Assembly: GCA_016218915.1 (NCBI GenBank)
Contig: JACRCQ010000021.1
Location: forward strand, 1-64,000
Length of the DNA stretch: 64,000 nucleotides
Source: Deltaproteobacteria bacterium
Lineage (GTDB): Bacteria > Myxococcota_A > Polyangia > Polyangiales > Polyangiaceae
Direction: 5' to 3'
Part shown: positions 1-9,659 of the stretch, in pieces
How positions within the stretch are numbered: the stretch's first letter is position 1
Layout of the letters: each line of letters opens with the position of its first letter
Position numbers and translations under genes: made by a program
Notes under the pieces: model-generated
Told to the model about the DNA's origin: nothing
Databases searched by the model: none
The model's input: only the letters and a program-made list of their open reading frames with translations

Positions 1-52
1 CCCGCGACCATGCCCCGGCGGTTGAACCCGCGACCATGCCCCGGCGGTTGAA
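1..52. repeat. 26-bp direct repeat, two copies
   Basis: Two adjacent identical 26-bp units (1-26 and 27-52) start at the window edge, so more copies may lie outside. The second runs directly into the inverted repeat at 41-64. Confidence 0.85.
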
Positions 53-189
53 CCCGCCGTCTGTACGTTGGCCGGTTGCGCTAGTCACAAGGCCTGCCGG
101 CCTCTCGGGTGTCGGCGCGACGCTGGAGGCCGATAGGCCTTGAATCCGCGTAGCTCTCAAAACTCACAGACGGCGGGTTCAACCGCCGG
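41..189. repeat. Nested inverted repeat, possible cruciform or MITE-like element
   Basis: Positions 41-64 and 166-189 are a perfect 24-bp inverted repeat. Inside it, 89-104 and 126-141 form a second inverted pair (14 of 16 bases). Together they would fold into a two-tier hairpin with a short central loop. No transposase and no convincing coding frame lies in the interval. Mobility is only a guess. Confidence 0.75.
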
Positions 190-211
190 TGATGAACGAC
201 CGTGGTGTCGT

Positions 212-424
212 GACGCCGGCGATCAACGCCGACGATTAACGCCGGCGATCAACGCCGACGATCAACGCCGGCGATCAACGCCGACGATCAACGCCGGCGA
301 TCAACGCCGACGATCAACGCCGACGATCAACGCCGGCGATCAACGCCGACGATCAACGCCGACGATCAACGCCGACGATCAACGCCGACGATCAACGCCG
401 ACGATCAACGCCGACGATCAACGC
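212..424. repeat. 13-bp tandem repeat array, about 16 copies
   Basis: The unit GATCAACGCCGAC alternates with GATCAACGCCGGC and is repeated about sixteen times with one or two substitutions. Because 13 is not a multiple of three, the same unit is read in all three phases every 39 bp, which keeps one forward frame open as a 13-residue Arg/Thr-rich repeat. I regard that open frame (140-427) as a by-product of the repeat, since it has no ribosome binding site and no recognisable protein. Confidence 0.9.
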
Positions 425-434
425 TGACGAACGA

Positions 435-677
435 TCATTTCCACCCATCCGCGGGTGCGGATGCGGATGGCGCTGGCACAGCCGGAGCGGGTGCGGACGC
501 TGAAGGCGCGCCCGCTTCCTTGGACGGAGCGTTCGAGATGAACAGGGGCTCAGCCGACGTCGTCGCACTCGGATAGGAAGAGACGTCCAACGGCTTGGGA
601 GGGGGCGGGGAGCACGAGCCGGCGATCACAAGTGCGACAGAGCCAGCGGCGAGCATTCCGAGGGCAGGACGGATCAT
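435..677 (-). CDS. Small Pro/Ala-rich secreted lipoprotein
   Basis: An 80-residue protein: hydrophobic signal MIRPALGMLAAGSVALVIAG, then SCSPPPP with a candidate lipidated Cys, then a low-complexity Ser/Ala/Pro tail. The start is placed at the Met that opens the signal peptide; a longer frame from 713 adds 12 residues without a signal-like character. It lies 42 bp downstream of another lipoprotein on the same strand. No fold is recognisable, so an envelope-anchored linker or spacer peptide is all that can be said. Confidence 0.55.
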   Translation of the reverse strand: MIRPALGMLAAGSVALVIAGSCSPPPPKPLDVSSYPSATTSAEPLFISNAPSKEAGAPSASAPAPAVPAPSASAPADGWK

Positions 678-719
678 GGCGCTAGAGTCGGATGTTGGCC
701 GTACAAAGGTCAAGATCGT

Positions 720-1820
720 TTACGGGCAGCCGATGGACTTGGGATCCAGATCCTTGCACTTGTCGCGGGGCTGCAGCGCCCACGTGCAGTAGTCGAGGTG
801 GTTGATCCCCACGATGCTGTTGAAGTGCTGGGCTGGACCGAACTCCGGCGCGCCGTCGGTCGTGTAGTAGAACTTGTCGTGCACCTCGAGACCCGAGCCC
901 TGCAATGTGATCACGCCGTAGGGCCCCACTGTGCCGCCGTCGAAGTTCTGCGCGGTCACGTTCGTGATCCTCACGAGCAACCCCTGGTACTTGGGATCGC
1001 CGGTCTTCAGATCCGCGGGATTGCTGACCTCCACCGGCGCGGGTGCGCCTCCTCCACCGGTCTTGACCACGGAGCATGCCTTGACCTGGATCTGCTTGGC
1101 AGGCGTGGGCGCGGTGCAGGTCGACGGCGCGTAGGCGTCCGTGTCGCCTGTGATGTCGAGGACGTCGCCAGGCATGATGCCATTGGGAATGTCGCTGCCG
1201 GTGTCCGGGCAGGTCCCTGCGCCGCCATCTGCGAGCGTGGTCATGTTGTCGCCGTAGCTGACCACCATCGTGCCATAGGGCTGCGTGGGCGCCTTGACGA
1301 ACACGCCCCAGAGGCAGGTGCCGGTGTTCTTGCTGCTATAGACGACGAGCTTGCGGGTCGTAGCGATGGCGCCCTCGATCCAGACAGTTGTTCCGGCTGC
1401 CACTTTGCTCGTGGCTACGTCGTCGACCGAAGCCCACGTGCCTGAAGCTTTGCAGGAGCCGCCGCCGCCGCCTTCGCCCGCGTGCCCGCTGCTTCCCCCA
1501 GCAGAGGTGCCGCCGCTTCCGCCCGCAGAGGTGCCGCCGCTGCCCCCGGCAGACGTTCCGCCGGTTCCGCCGCTTCCGCCAGCGGAGCTGCCCGCGCTGC
1601 CGCCAGTGGAGCTGCCCCCAGCGCCACCTTGGGACGTGCCGCCGTTGCCGCCGGTGGGCTGGCCGCCTGCCTGGCCGCCGAGGCCGCCTTCCTGGCCCGC
1701 AGCTCCGCCCTTGCCGGCGTTGCCGAAGACGGGATCCTCCCCTTCGGCGCAACCTGCCATGGCAGATGCGATCACCAGCCCAGCCCCAGCCACCCCCAAG
1801 CCAATCGTTGCCCATTTCAT
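720..1820 (-). CDS. Lipoprotein with Gly/Ser-rich linker and OB-fold-like C-terminal domain
   Basis: 366 residues. The signal peptide begins MKWATIGLGVAGAG and ends in a lipobox (SAMAGC). Residues about 25-120 are a Gly/Ser/Thr repeat linker (GGSGGTSAGG units), common in secreted lipoproteins of Polyangia. The remainder has regularly spaced Cys and a beta-rich pattern including GDVLDITGDTDAY and YQGLLVRITNV, resembling the OB-fold modules found on secreted nucleases and adhesins. No catalytic motif is visible. The start at 1820 is chosen because it opens the signal peptide. Probably a cell-surface protein of unknown ligand. Confidence 0.7.
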   Translation of the reverse strand: MKWATIGLGVAGAGLVIASAMAGCAEGEDPVFGNAGKGGAAGQEGGLGGQAGGQPTGGNGGTSQGGAGGSSTGGSAGSSAGGSGGTGGTSAGGSGGTSAGGSGGTSAGGSSGHAGEGGGGGSCKASGTWASVDDVATSKVAAGTTVWIEGAIATTRKLVVYSSKNTGTCLWGVFVKAPTQPYGTMVVSYGDNMTTLADGGAGTCPDTGSDIPNGIMPGDVLDITGDTDAYAPSTCTAPTPAKQIQVKACSVVKTGGGGAPAPVEVSNPADLKTGDPKYQGLLVRITNVTAQNFDGGTVGPYGVITLQGSGLEVHDKFYYTTDGAPEFGPAQHFNSIVGINHLDYCTWALQPRDKCKDLDPKSIGCP

Positions 1821-1934
1821 GGCGTCAACCTCGCATAGGAAAGAACGACACACTGGGCATACCGCGCGCGGGGCCGCTTGTCACGCCGCGAAACAGGGGA
1901 CGATTGCAGGGTGAACGTGCGAGAGGCGGGCAGC

Positions 1935-2708
1935 TCAGTGTGCGGCGACGAAGAGCGCTGCGAACAGGAAGACGGCGAGGATGATGCCGATGACGAAGAG
2001 GGCAGCGGCGAGGATGTAGCCGACGATCTGGACCAGGGAAGCCATGGCGAGCTTATCCATGGCAGCCATCAGGTGGCCCATGTCATTGCCCTGGGTGTTG
2101 CTGATGTTCTTGAACGAGCTCGCAGCGCTGGCAAAAAGGGCTCCGATGATGATCATCGCAATGGCGCCCGGAATGCCGAGCACGCCGTTGGTCACCCCGA
2201 GGAACCAGTTGCCGATCAGCGAGACCGCGCCAAAGATGATCTGCATGATTCCCGCAGTCATCAGGCGTCCAGCCAGCTTGTTGACCTTCTGGTTCTCCGT
2301 ATCATTGAATTCGTAGAAGCCCGCTCCAGAGCCCGGTACGCCGTATTGCATCGGTGGTCCCATTCCGGGCGGGGCCATTCCCGGGGCCATTCCAGGAGGC
2401 GGCATCCCGAGCGGGGCCATGCCAGGCGGAGGCATTCCAGGGGACATACCAGGGGGTGGCATGCCGGGTGCGATGCCCGGCGCTTGCCCATACCCCATGG
2501 GATCCGGAGGTGGTGGCGGGGCAAAGCCGCCCGGCGCACCGCCCATGGGAGGCTGCGGGACCGTGCCAGGCCCGGGTGCACCGAATCCAGAAGAAGGCGG
2601 CTGAGCAAGCTGCGTGGGCTGCTGCCAGCCACCCGGCGGATTGCCACCGCCCGGCGGTCCTGGCGGATATCCCGGCGGCTGCCCTCCCTGACCAAATCCG
2701 CTTTGCAT
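1935..2708 (-). CDS. Pro/Gly/Met-rich membrane protein
   Basis: 257 residues. The first half (about 1-125) is a disordered Pro-Gly-Met repeat with multiple PPGMxPGM units; the second half has three or four hydrophobic helices, including IMQIIFGAVSLIGNWFLG, a second around AIAMIIIGALFA, and two near the C-terminus. The start at 2708 is supported by AGGAGG a few bases upstream; longer frames lack a ribosome site. Pro-rich tails on small membrane proteins are common in this phylum, but no named family or activity can be assigned. Confidence 0.75.
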   Translation of the reverse strand: MQSGFGQGGQPPGYPPGPPGGGNPPGGWQQPTQLAQPPSSGFGAPGPGTVPQPPMGGAPGGFAPPPPPDPMGYGQAPGIAPGMPPPGMSPGMPPPGMAPLGMPPPGMAPGMAPPGMGPPMQYGVPGSGAGFYEFNDTENQKVNKLAGRLMTAGIMQIIFGAVSLIGNWFLGVTNGVLGIPGAIAMIIIGALFASAASSFKNISNTQGNDMGHLMAAMDKLAMASLVQIVGYILAAALFVIGIILAVFLFAALFVAAH

Positions 2709-2794
2709 CGCTTGCCTCCTGGGCTGGCAATACACCAGGGCTTGGATGGCAGGCAAGCAACAACGCTGAGCGCATGGCTCGACCAGTGAATGGA

Positions 2795-5700
2795 TCAGCG
2801 CACTTCGACCATCCGCGAGAACGCCACGGGCTCCTTGGACAGGTACTCGAGCAGATCCGCTTCTGCCTGGTCGGCCTTGGGATGCCCAGTCGCCTTGTAG
2901 CAGGAGAATCGATAGGCCAACGTGGGCTCTTCCCAGGTGACGTGCGGCCCGAGCAGCTCGAACAGCTCGCGGCATCGCGCCTTGATGTCGAGTTGCCTGG
3001 ACAGATGCACGAGCGTGTCTTCCCGATACTCGTTAAGAGCTTGTGCCGCGAATGGCTTCTTGAGCAGATCGAAGAAGCGCGCCGCGCGAGCCGCATCCCG
3101 ATCGGACAACGTCTCGACGAGCTTCAGTGCCCGATACATCACCGCGAGCCAGGGCCACGGGTCGTGCTGCAATGCGGTGAGTGCACTCTCCAGGAGCCTG
3201 CAGGCGTCCTCGGGACGATTCTGCACGTATCTCAATCGCGCCATCACCGTGTCGGCCTCCGCAGGATGGGTGGCCCGAAGCTGGTCAGCGTAGATCTCCG
3301 CGGTCGCGTCCTCCGCATCCGCAAGGGTCTCGCCGAGCATCGCAAGCTCCATGGGCCCCACAGGGCTGCGAGGCTGCTGGCGGAAGTTCGAGAGCGCAGC
3401 CGCGAACTCTCCTTTCACGTAGTTCTGGAATGCGAGAATCCGCTGCGTCGTATCCTGATCCATGGGCGGCGACGTGCGAGGCGACTCGCCGTCGACCACC
3501 GGGATCAGCTCTCGCTCCTGCTCCACGCGCTGCCAGTCGACCTCGCCGCGCACCTCGGGAAGGTCCTGCTTGACCGGGCGTGCAATGTCGATGATGTCTT
3601 GCGTGTCGAACCGCACGCGGGAGTTGAGCGAGCGGGCAAATCCGAACTCGATCAGGATCTGGTCGTCGGTGTTGAGCTGGCCGCCTCCGGCCGCCGCAAT
3701 GGCGGCCCCCACCGAGGGACGAGCTACGTAGTGCCCGAGGAATCCCTCGAGTGTGGTGGTGCGCCAGGACATGGCGAGCGCAGTGCGATAAGGCTCCTGG
3801 GAGATGCGCGCGCGCAGCGCTGCCGCGTCGTATTGCAGCGGCTTCATGGATCCGACGAGCACCATGTCAGCGCGACGCAGCTGCCACGTCTCCACGACCG
3901 GGAAGACCGATGCGAACGTCGCATAGATCGTCCGAATCGTCTGGCCATCCACCTCGTAGCCCTGCACCCATTGCAGAAAGAGCCCATCCGGGTTCAGCCG
4001 AGCCAACGCGGAGCGGTAGTACTCCTCGGTGAACAGGCTCGCGATGCCGGATCGGTAGGGATTGGACGGCTCGCTGAGCACGACATCGTACTGCGTGCGA
4101 GTCGTCTGCAGCACCTCCCGGGCGTCCCCTAGTATGATGTGGACCTTCGGGTTGCTCAGCACGTCCTGGTTCACAGGAGCGCAATCGCGCGCCACCCGCA
4201 GGATGGTCGGCTCGAACTCGACCACGTCGACCCGCTCCAGCTCAGGGACCTTCCCGAGCCAACCCGCCGTGCTCCCGGTGCCGAGACCGATCACGATCGC
4301 GCTCTTGGGGTGCGGATGAAGCGCTGTGCCGAGCAGCCCGCCCATCACCTGCGTGGGTGCGTCGGCACGCGCATTGCCATCCACCTTGCCGTTGACCAGA
4401 AACGCGAACGATTGTTCGTTGCTCACCCCGACCGCGCTCTCCACGCCATCCTGCTGCCATACCGTGAAGTGTTTGCGTGACTCGATCCACCTGCGAATCG
4501 CATTCGGGTTGCTGACCGACTCGGCTCCGACGCGTCCAGCGCCAATCGGGCTCTGGCGCCAGGCCGCGCTGGGCCCGCCCGCACGAAGCATCAGGATCGA
4601 AACGACCGCGAGCAGCAGCGGTGCCGTCAGCCGCACCCAACGTCGCTCCCTGTGCGCGGACAGCGCAATGGCAGCCACGCCGAGCGCGACCATCACGATC
4701 GTGACCATCCGCCAGCATCCGGTCGCGGTGAGCCAGGGAAGCAGACCGAAGCCTCCTGCGAGCGATCCTGCGATCGCGCCCACGGTGTTCGAGGCGTAGG
4801 CCCAGGCAACGTGTCGTCCGACCGACTCGCGTCCGCGGCCGAGCAGGGCGATCAGCATCGGGAACTGGTAGCCGGACACCAGCGCTGCGGGCAGGATCAC
4901 GATCAGCGCGATCACGCCCCAGCCGGCGACATAGCCCCAAAAGCCGAAGGCGCCGATGGCGCGCAGGTGGATGGCGAGCACGGCGATGCGATCGCCGAGC
5001 GCATAGGGAAGGGCGATGAAGGCCCCTTCCAGAAGGCAGGTCATCGCGAACCCGAGGATCGTCGGGGTGCGCTGCTGGCCGCGCAGCGCGTACAGCCCGC
5101 TCCCCAGGCCGATTCCGAGCAGGGCCACGGCCAGGATCAAGCCGAACGTGAACACAGTGCCGCCCAGGATTGGCCCGAGCATCCGGTACCACACCAGCTC
5201 CATCAGGAAGAACGCAAAGCCCACCACACCCGAGGCCACCAATACGAACTCCCCTGGCGCTGCAGCGTTCTCCACGGTGGCGGTTGGAGCCGGAGCCGAG
5301 CGCTCGCTGGGAAGGGAGCCTGCCACGATGCGAGCCACGAGCGCGACGACGAGATTGACGAGGCAGGCCATCCACAGGGTCACGCGCGTGCCGAACAGCT
5401 CGAGCATCACGAAGGCGGCGAGCAGGCAGCCGGTGACCGCGCCCAGCGCATTGAAGCCGTACAGAATCGCAACGCCGCGACGTCCGTGATCGCGCTCGGT
5501 CTCCACCGCGCGCGCAGCAGCCGGGAGTGTGCCTCCCATCAGGAGCGTCGGAATGGCGAGGACGAAAGCCGACAGCACCAGGCGAAGCACGGTCCCGCCT
5601 GCAAGGCCGAGCACCGTGGTGCCGCCCAGTCCGATGTAGACCTTGCGCGAAAGCCACAGCAGGGCCGGCGTCAGCGCAGCAGACACGGCGACACCGGTCT

Positions 5701-5929
5701 CGAGGTTGGCGTAGAGCAGGAGCGGCTCAGGGTGCTTTTCCGCCCGCTTGCCGAGGATCAGCCCGCCGATGCCGAGCCCGCCGATGAACACGGCGATGAC
5801 CGCGGCCGACGCCGCGGTGGAGGCGCCGAAGATCAGCCGAAAGTCCCTCTGCCAGGTGTTCTGGTAGATGAGGGCGCACATGCCGGAAAGCAGGAGCAGC
5901 GGGGCGACCTTGATCGCGCGATTGTCCAT
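2795..5929 (-). CDS. Fused MFS transporter-like / spermidine synthase-like protein with helical-repeat tail
   Basis: 1044 residues. About 12 hydrophobic helices fill residues 1-440. A Rossmann methyltransferase-type domain of the spermidine synthase family follows (about 480-780), with a SAM-binding loop IGLGTGSTAGWLG, an acidic strand end VVEFEP, a GDAREVL segment and SEPSNPYRSG. Residues about 830-1044 look like TPR-type helical repeats. Such fusions are widespread and mostly uncharacterised; polyamine synthesis should not be assumed, since the membrane half suggests export or aminopropylation at the membrane. The gene stands alone on its strand, with 65 bp to the kinase gene upstream. Confidence 0.85.
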   Translation of the reverse strand: MDNRAIKVAPLLLLSGMCALIYQNTWQRDFRLIFGASTAASAAVIAVFIGGLGIGGLILGKRAEKHPEPLLLYANLETGVAVSAALTPALLWLSRKVYIGLGGTTVLGLAGGTVLRLVLSAFVLAIPTLLMGGTLPAAARAVETERDHGRRGVAILYGFNALGAVTGCLLAAFVMLELFGTRVTLWMACLVNLVVALVARIVAGSLPSERSAPAPTATVENAAAPGEFVLVASGVVGFAFFLMELVWYRMLGPILGGTVFTFGLILAVALLGIGLGSGLYALRGQQRTPTILGFAMTCLLEGAFIALPYALGDRIAVLAIHLRAIGAFGFWGYVAGWGVIALIVILPAALVSGYQFPMLIALLGRGRESVGRHVAWAYASNTVGAIAGSLAGGFGLLPWLTATGCWRMVTIVMVALGVAAIALSAHRERRWVRLTAPLLLAVVSILMLRAGGPSAAWRQSPIGAGRVGAESVSNPNAIRRWIESRKHFTVWQQDGVESAVGVSNEQSFAFLVNGKVDGNARADAPTQVMGGLLGTALHPHPKSAIVIGLGTGSTAGWLGKVPELERVDVVEFEPTILRVARDCAPVNQDVLSNPKVHIILGDAREVLQTTRTQYDVVLSEPSNPYRSGIASLFTEEYYRSALARLNPDGLFLQWVQGYEVDGQTIRTIYATFASVFPVVETWQLRRADMVLVGSMKPLQYDAAALRARISQEPYRTALAMSWRTTTLEGFLGHYVARPSVGAAIAAAGGGQLNTDDQILIEFGFARSLNSRVRFDTQDIIDIARPVKQDLPEVRGEVDWQRVEQERELIPVVDGESPRTSPPMDQDTTQRILAFQNYVKGEFAAALSNFRQQPRSPVGPMELAMLGETLADAEDATAEIYADQLRATHPAEADTVMARLRYVQNRPEDACRLLESALTALQHDPWPWLAVMYRALKLVETLSDRDAARAARFFDLLKKPFAAQALNEYREDTLVHLSRQLDIKARCRELFELLGPHVTWEEPTLAYRFSCYKATGHPKADQAEADLLEYLSKEPVAFSRMVEVR

Positions 5930-5994
5930 CGGAGGCCGCGGAGTCTAGCCCACGACGCTGAAATCACAACGCTGATCCCTGACGCGATTCCAGG

Positions 5995-7998
5995 TCAAAT
6001 GCGCGGAGGCGGCCCGTAGCCGATCATCGTCCCCAGCTCCAGCTCGATGCTGCGACCTTCCACCACGCCGCCGTCCGCGGTCACGCCGATGACCAGGCCG
6101 ACATCCGCGAAGAGCGACACGATGGGCGCGGTCCATGACGAGTCCTCCCACGCGCTCTGCCATTCCCGCTCACCGGGGCCGCCCGGCTCGCGATGCCAGA
6201 TCCTGCCTGCAGCACCGACCCAGCATCCGCCAGCCGCATCCACCACCGCTGACGAAAGATCCGCGTGCCCGGCAACCGTCTCGGTCCATACCCGCTGATC
6301 GTCACGCAGCACCGCTGCACCGTCGACCCCTGCAACCAGGCCTATCTCGCAATCCGGATGGCCGCCGCAGGCGAGGAACGCCCGCACCTTGGGAGTCTCC
6401 AGCGGCGTCAGCTCGAACTCGAGCGGCGCAAAGATCGCGGCAAAGCCGCTGCCATCCACGCGGCGCCCAGCCAGGAGCCAGCGCGCATCGCCGACCCGCG
6501 CCACCGAGCTGAGCGCGGCAACGCCCGCGATCGGAAAGGGCTTGATCCACCGACGCCCCACCAGCGTGTGCAGGCTCGTCGTGCGCTCTTCGTCGGTCGC
6601 CGCGATGATCGCGAGGTCGTCCAGATCGCCACTGAAGAGCTTGACCTTCATGGTGTCGTCGCCCAGCCGGATCACCTCGCGCACGCCTTCCACCGTGTAG
6701 GTGGCAAAGGTGGCAGGCTCGCAGCCGATCAGCCACTTGCCTGCGGCAAGCCGACGGACGAAGCGGACGCTTTCCGGGTCAGGGAGGCCTTGCATGGGAG
6801 CGGGTTGCCAGGAGGTGCCGTTCCAGAAGACCAGCCCCTGCGTGGTTGCGGCCAGGCACCTGCCATCTCCATCCCACGCCACGCTGCGGATGATGTGGTC
6901 CGTGCCCGGCATCTGCCGCGTGAGCCACTGCCAGCCTGGAATGCTCTGGGCGCGCGGGCTCGTGAAGATCTCCACACGCCGGGCCGCCGGCCGCAGGCGG
7001 CGCGAATCGGTGCGCAGCCATGGAAGCAGCGCCGCAGCATAGGCATCCGCATCGGCCGGACGATTGCCTGGCTCCGGTGAGCTGGCCCGGGCGAGCGCTG
7101 CATCGATCGCCCGGCACGCTGCCTCGCGCTGGCGCAGCTCCGGCGACAGACGCCCTGTGTCGAGCAGGCTGCGCCGCGGTGCGGATTGGTACTGGATGAT
7201 CGCATCGGAGATCGTGCGAACCGGGAAGTACTCCTCGCCCGTGAGCAGGAAGAACGACACCGCAGCAAGGCTGAACAGGTCGCTGCGGGGCGACAGGTTC
7301 GCTTCGTCGCTCACGATCAGCTCCGGTGCCGCATACCCGGGCGTGCCGACAGGTATGCCCCCGAACGTGCCCGCGACCCCAGACGGCCGCGCTACGCCAA
7401 AGTCGGCAACCTTGAAGATCTCCTGATCGCCAAAGCCGCAGCACAGGACGTTGTCCGGCTTGATGTCCCGATGGATCACGCCCACCTCGTGCACCGCCAT
7501 CAGCCCCTTGGCGAGGCAGGAGATCGCATGCGCTGCGCGCGCGGGATCGAACGCGAAGCCGGTTGCGCGGATGCTCGATGCCACCCGATCGGTCAACGTG
7601 GTCCCTTCTGCGCCTCCGTGGATGTACTCCAGCGCTATCCAAGGCAGCTCCGTTGGAGGGTTGTCCTTGAGGATCCACACGCTCCCCACGTCGAGCAGCT
7701 TGACCACGAAGGGCGTCGCAGGCACTCGCTCGTTGAGCCTTCCCAGGGCCACGGCTTCCTTCTTGACGACCAGGGCAGCGGTCTCCCCGAAGTGATGCAT
7801 GCAGGCCGGACGCATCACCTTGATGACCACGGGGCACTGCCCTTCAGGTGCGGAGCGCGTGGCGAGATAGGCGATCGCCATGCCTCCTTCCCCCACCTTC
7901 TGCCCGAACCGGTACACCACTCCGGGCGTACGTTCGGATCGAACCACGTTGCCGATGAGTGCCAGCAGCGGGTCTTGGGGCGGGGGAACCGACGTCAT
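5995..7998 (-). CDS. Serine/threonine protein kinase with beta-propeller-like C-terminus
   Basis: 667 residues from the ATG at 7998. The kinase domain (about 30-330) has the glycine loop VGEGGM (35-40), catalytic Lys60, HRDIKPDN (Asp178), DFG (Asp199) and GTPGYAAPE. The C-terminal third has repeated WNG, LAATTQG and WVGAAG-type blades, suggesting a beta-propeller sensor. No transmembrane segment is obvious, so it may be cytosolic. A much longer frame upstream of 7998 lacks family similarity. A TATACT hexamer ends 10 bases before the ATG with no Shine-Dalgarno between, so the transcript may be leaderless. The PP2C phosphatase and FHA proteins at 11-19 kb are plausible partners (inference). Confidence 0.92.
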   Translation of the reverse strand: MTSVPPPQDPLLALIGNVVRSERTPGVVYRFGQKVGEGGMAIAYLATRSAPEGQCPVVIKVMRPACMHHFGETAALVVKKEAVALGRLNERVPATPFVVKLLDVGSVWILKDNPPTELPWIALEYIHGGAEGTTLTDRVASSIRATGFAFDPARAAHAISCLAKGLMAVHEVGVIHRDIKPDNVLCCGFGDQEIFKVADFGVARPSGVAGTFGGIPVGTPGYAAPELIVSDEANLSPRSDLFSLAAVSFFLLTGEEYFPVRTISDAIIQYQSAPRRSLLDTGRLSPELRQREAACRAIDAALARASSPEPGNRPADADAYAAALLPWLRTDSRRLRPAARRVEIFTSPRAQSIPGWQWLTRQMPGTDHIIRSVAWDGDGRCLAATTQGLVFWNGTSWQPAPMQGLPDPESVRFVRRLAAGKWLIGCEPATFATYTVEGVREVIRLGDDTMKVKLFSGDLDDLAIIAATDEERTTSLHTLVGRRWIKPFPIAGVAALSSVARVGDARWLLAGRRVDGSGFAAIFAPLEFELTPLETPKVRAFLACGGHPDCEIGLVAGVDGAAVLRDDQRVWTETVAGHADLSSAVVDAAGGCWVGAAGRIWHREPGGPGEREWQSAWEDSSWTAPIVSLFADVGLVIGVTADGGVVEGRSIELELGTMIGYGPPPRI

Positions 7999-8103
7999 GG
8001 AGGCAGGCAGTATACACTCCTGGGGCGGGCACACCCGCGCGTATCGCAGCGCTGGACTCCCAGTCCGGTGCGATCCGGAAGAGATTGGGATAACGTCCCT
8101 GTC

Positions 8104-8535
8104 GTGCTCGACAGGATCCTGGCAAGCCTGACCGCTGTGCGGACAGACCTGATCGTGGGGGCGATCGTGATGGTCGTCTCCTTTGCCGCAAGCTTGATCC
8201 TGGTCACCGTCGTGGTCGCGCGCCTTCCCGAAGACTACTTCGTGAGTGCGCGATTGACGCCGCCACCGTCGCAGTCGGCTCTGCGACGATGGTCCGCTGC
8301 AATCGCTCGCAACCTGGCTGGCGCGCTCTTGATCGTTGCCGGCGCGATCATGTCTGTCCCTGGCGTACCCGGTCAGGGAATCCTCACCATCATCATCGGC
8401 CTGTTGCTGGTCGACTTCCCCGGCAAGAAGAACCTCGTGCGACGGATCGTGCGTCGCCCCAGAATCCTTCGATCGCTCAACTCCATTCGCGCACGATTCG
8501 GGAAAGCGCCATTGCGCGTCGATGCGCGCGAGTAG
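8104..8535 (+). CDS. Small PGPGW-family-like membrane protein
   Basis: About 143 residues with two strongly hydrophobic segments (LIVGAIVMVVSFAASLILV and the one around LAGALLIVAGAIM), followed by VPGVPGQGILTIIIGLLLVD and FPGKKNLVRR. The PG-x-PG motif before the last helix and the basic FPxKK segment match the PGPGW family of putative transmembrane proteins, whose function is unknown. The start is uncertain: a GTG at 8104 keeps an N-terminal amphipathic stretch, an in-frame ATG at 8170 would remove part of the first helix. It is divergent from the kinase gene. Confidence 0.65.
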   Translation: MLDRILASLTAVRTDLIVGAIVMVVSFAASLILVTVVVARLPEDYFVSARLTPPPSQSALRRWSAAIARNLAGALLIVAGAIMSVPGVPGQGILTIIIGLLLVDFPGKKNLVRRIVRRPRILRSLNSIRARFGKAPLRVDARE

Positions 8536-8553
8536 GTCGTTCGGGCAGCCCAT

Positions 8554-8586
8554 GGCGGTCCGCCACCGGAAAGTGGCGGGCGCCAC
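8554..8586 (-). repeat. Dispersed 33-bp hairpin repeat, copy 1
   Basis: On the minus strand this matches 52099-52131 with three mismatches. The core is CGCCAC-TTTCCG-GTGGCG (6-bp stem, 6-base loop), flanked by further complementary GTGGCG and CGCC blocks. It lies between the PGPGW-like gene and the protease gene. It behaves like a REP-type intergenic repeat. Confidence 0.75.
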
Positions 8587-8671
8587 CCCCGGATTCGCGC
8601 AAGTCCGCGATTGGACACGATGCGGGCGACGGCATCGGTCTTGCCAAGGACCTGGACCGGAGGTGAATCCG

Positions 8672-9547
8672 ATGCGTATGCGTTCCCTGTTTCTACCGTT
8701 CCCTGCCCTTGTCGTCCTGCTTGCGTCCTGCGGCGCCTATGGCGATGGCGCTCCCACCGAGTCCGACTTGCTCGAGCAGAGCGAGCCGATCGTGGGAGGG
8801 CAATCGGACAGCGGCCACGATCCCGCCGTGGTGGCGATCGACCTTGGAAGCAAGGGGTTGTGCACAGGAACCCTGATCGCGCCGCGCGCAGTGCTCACGG
8901 CCCGGCATTGTGTCAGCTACACACTGCCGGACCTGGAGTGCCCTTCCTGGAGCGCGCAGATCAGCAAGGACCGCAGCCCTGCCTCACTGGCGATCCGGGT
9001 CGGCAACGACACGAAGACAGCTCCGGTGGTCGCCCACGGCCAGGAGCTGGTCGTGCCACCCGACGATGTGCTGTGCGACCAGGACATCGCAGTTGTGATT
9101 CTCGATCGGGAAGTCCTGGGCGTGCCCCCGATCGCGGTGGATCTCAAGGGCAGCGTGAAGTTCGGGGACCGGCTCCGCGTGGTGGGATTCGGCCAACGCG
9201 GCGACACGGTCGCTGCGGGCAAGAAGTTCACCCGGAACAATGTCCGGGTGCTGCAGGCCAGCCCTGCGGAGTTCTGGGTCGGCGAGTCGGTCTGCGCGGG
9301 CGATTCCGGCGGACCTGCCTTGGACTCCGCCACGGGCGCGGTCCGGGGCGTGGTGTCACGCGGCGCAGAGAGCTGCGAAGGCAAGGAAGCCCTGAACGTC
9401 TACACGCGCACCGACGCCTTCGCGAAGCTCATCCGATCCGCGCTCGACAAGGCGAAGTCGTTGCCGTCGGCTGTTGCCTGCGGCCCAGGGCACCGTTGCC
9501 CGAATGGATACCATTGCGGCGCATCGCACCATTGCGAGAAGAAGTGA
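8672..9547 (+). CDS. Trypsin-like serine protease, secreted lipoprotein
   Basis: 291 residues. A short signal peptide ends in LASC (Cys20). The activation-type N-terminus IVGG is at 40-43. The S1 catalytic triad is complete: His79 in LTARHC, Asp138 in CDQDIAVV, Ser212 in GDSGGP. Paired Cys residues and a Cys-rich tail (ACGPGHRC ... CGASHHCEKK) suggest an oxidised, extracytoplasmic protein. GGAGG lies 8 bases before the ATG at 8672, deciding this start over longer frames. IVGG 20 residues after the lipid Cys suggests proteolytic activation after export. Substrate unknown. Confidence 0.92.
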   Translation: MRMRSLFLPFPALVVLLASCGAYGDGAPTESDLLEQSEPIVGGQSDSGHDPAVVAIDLGSKGLCTGTLIAPRAVLTARHCVSYTLPDLECPSWSAQISKDRSPASLAIRVGNDTKTAPVVAHGQELVVPPDDVLCDQDIAVVILDREVLGVPPIAVDLKGSVKFGDRLRVVGFGQRGDTVAAGKKFTRNNVRVLQASPAEFWVGESVCAGDSGGPALDSATGAVRGVVSRGAESCEGKEALNVYTRTDAFAKLIRSALDKAKSLPSAVACGPGHRCPNGYHCGASHHCEKK

Positions 9548-9659
9548 TCGCTGCCGCCCCCGATGCGCAGCGTCCTGCCCCGGCGTGGAAGGTGCTGGCA
9601 TCTGGACCCTGTCCTTGCTACTCGATGGCTTGGTGGGGTTTCCCCGGAGAGCAGTGCGA

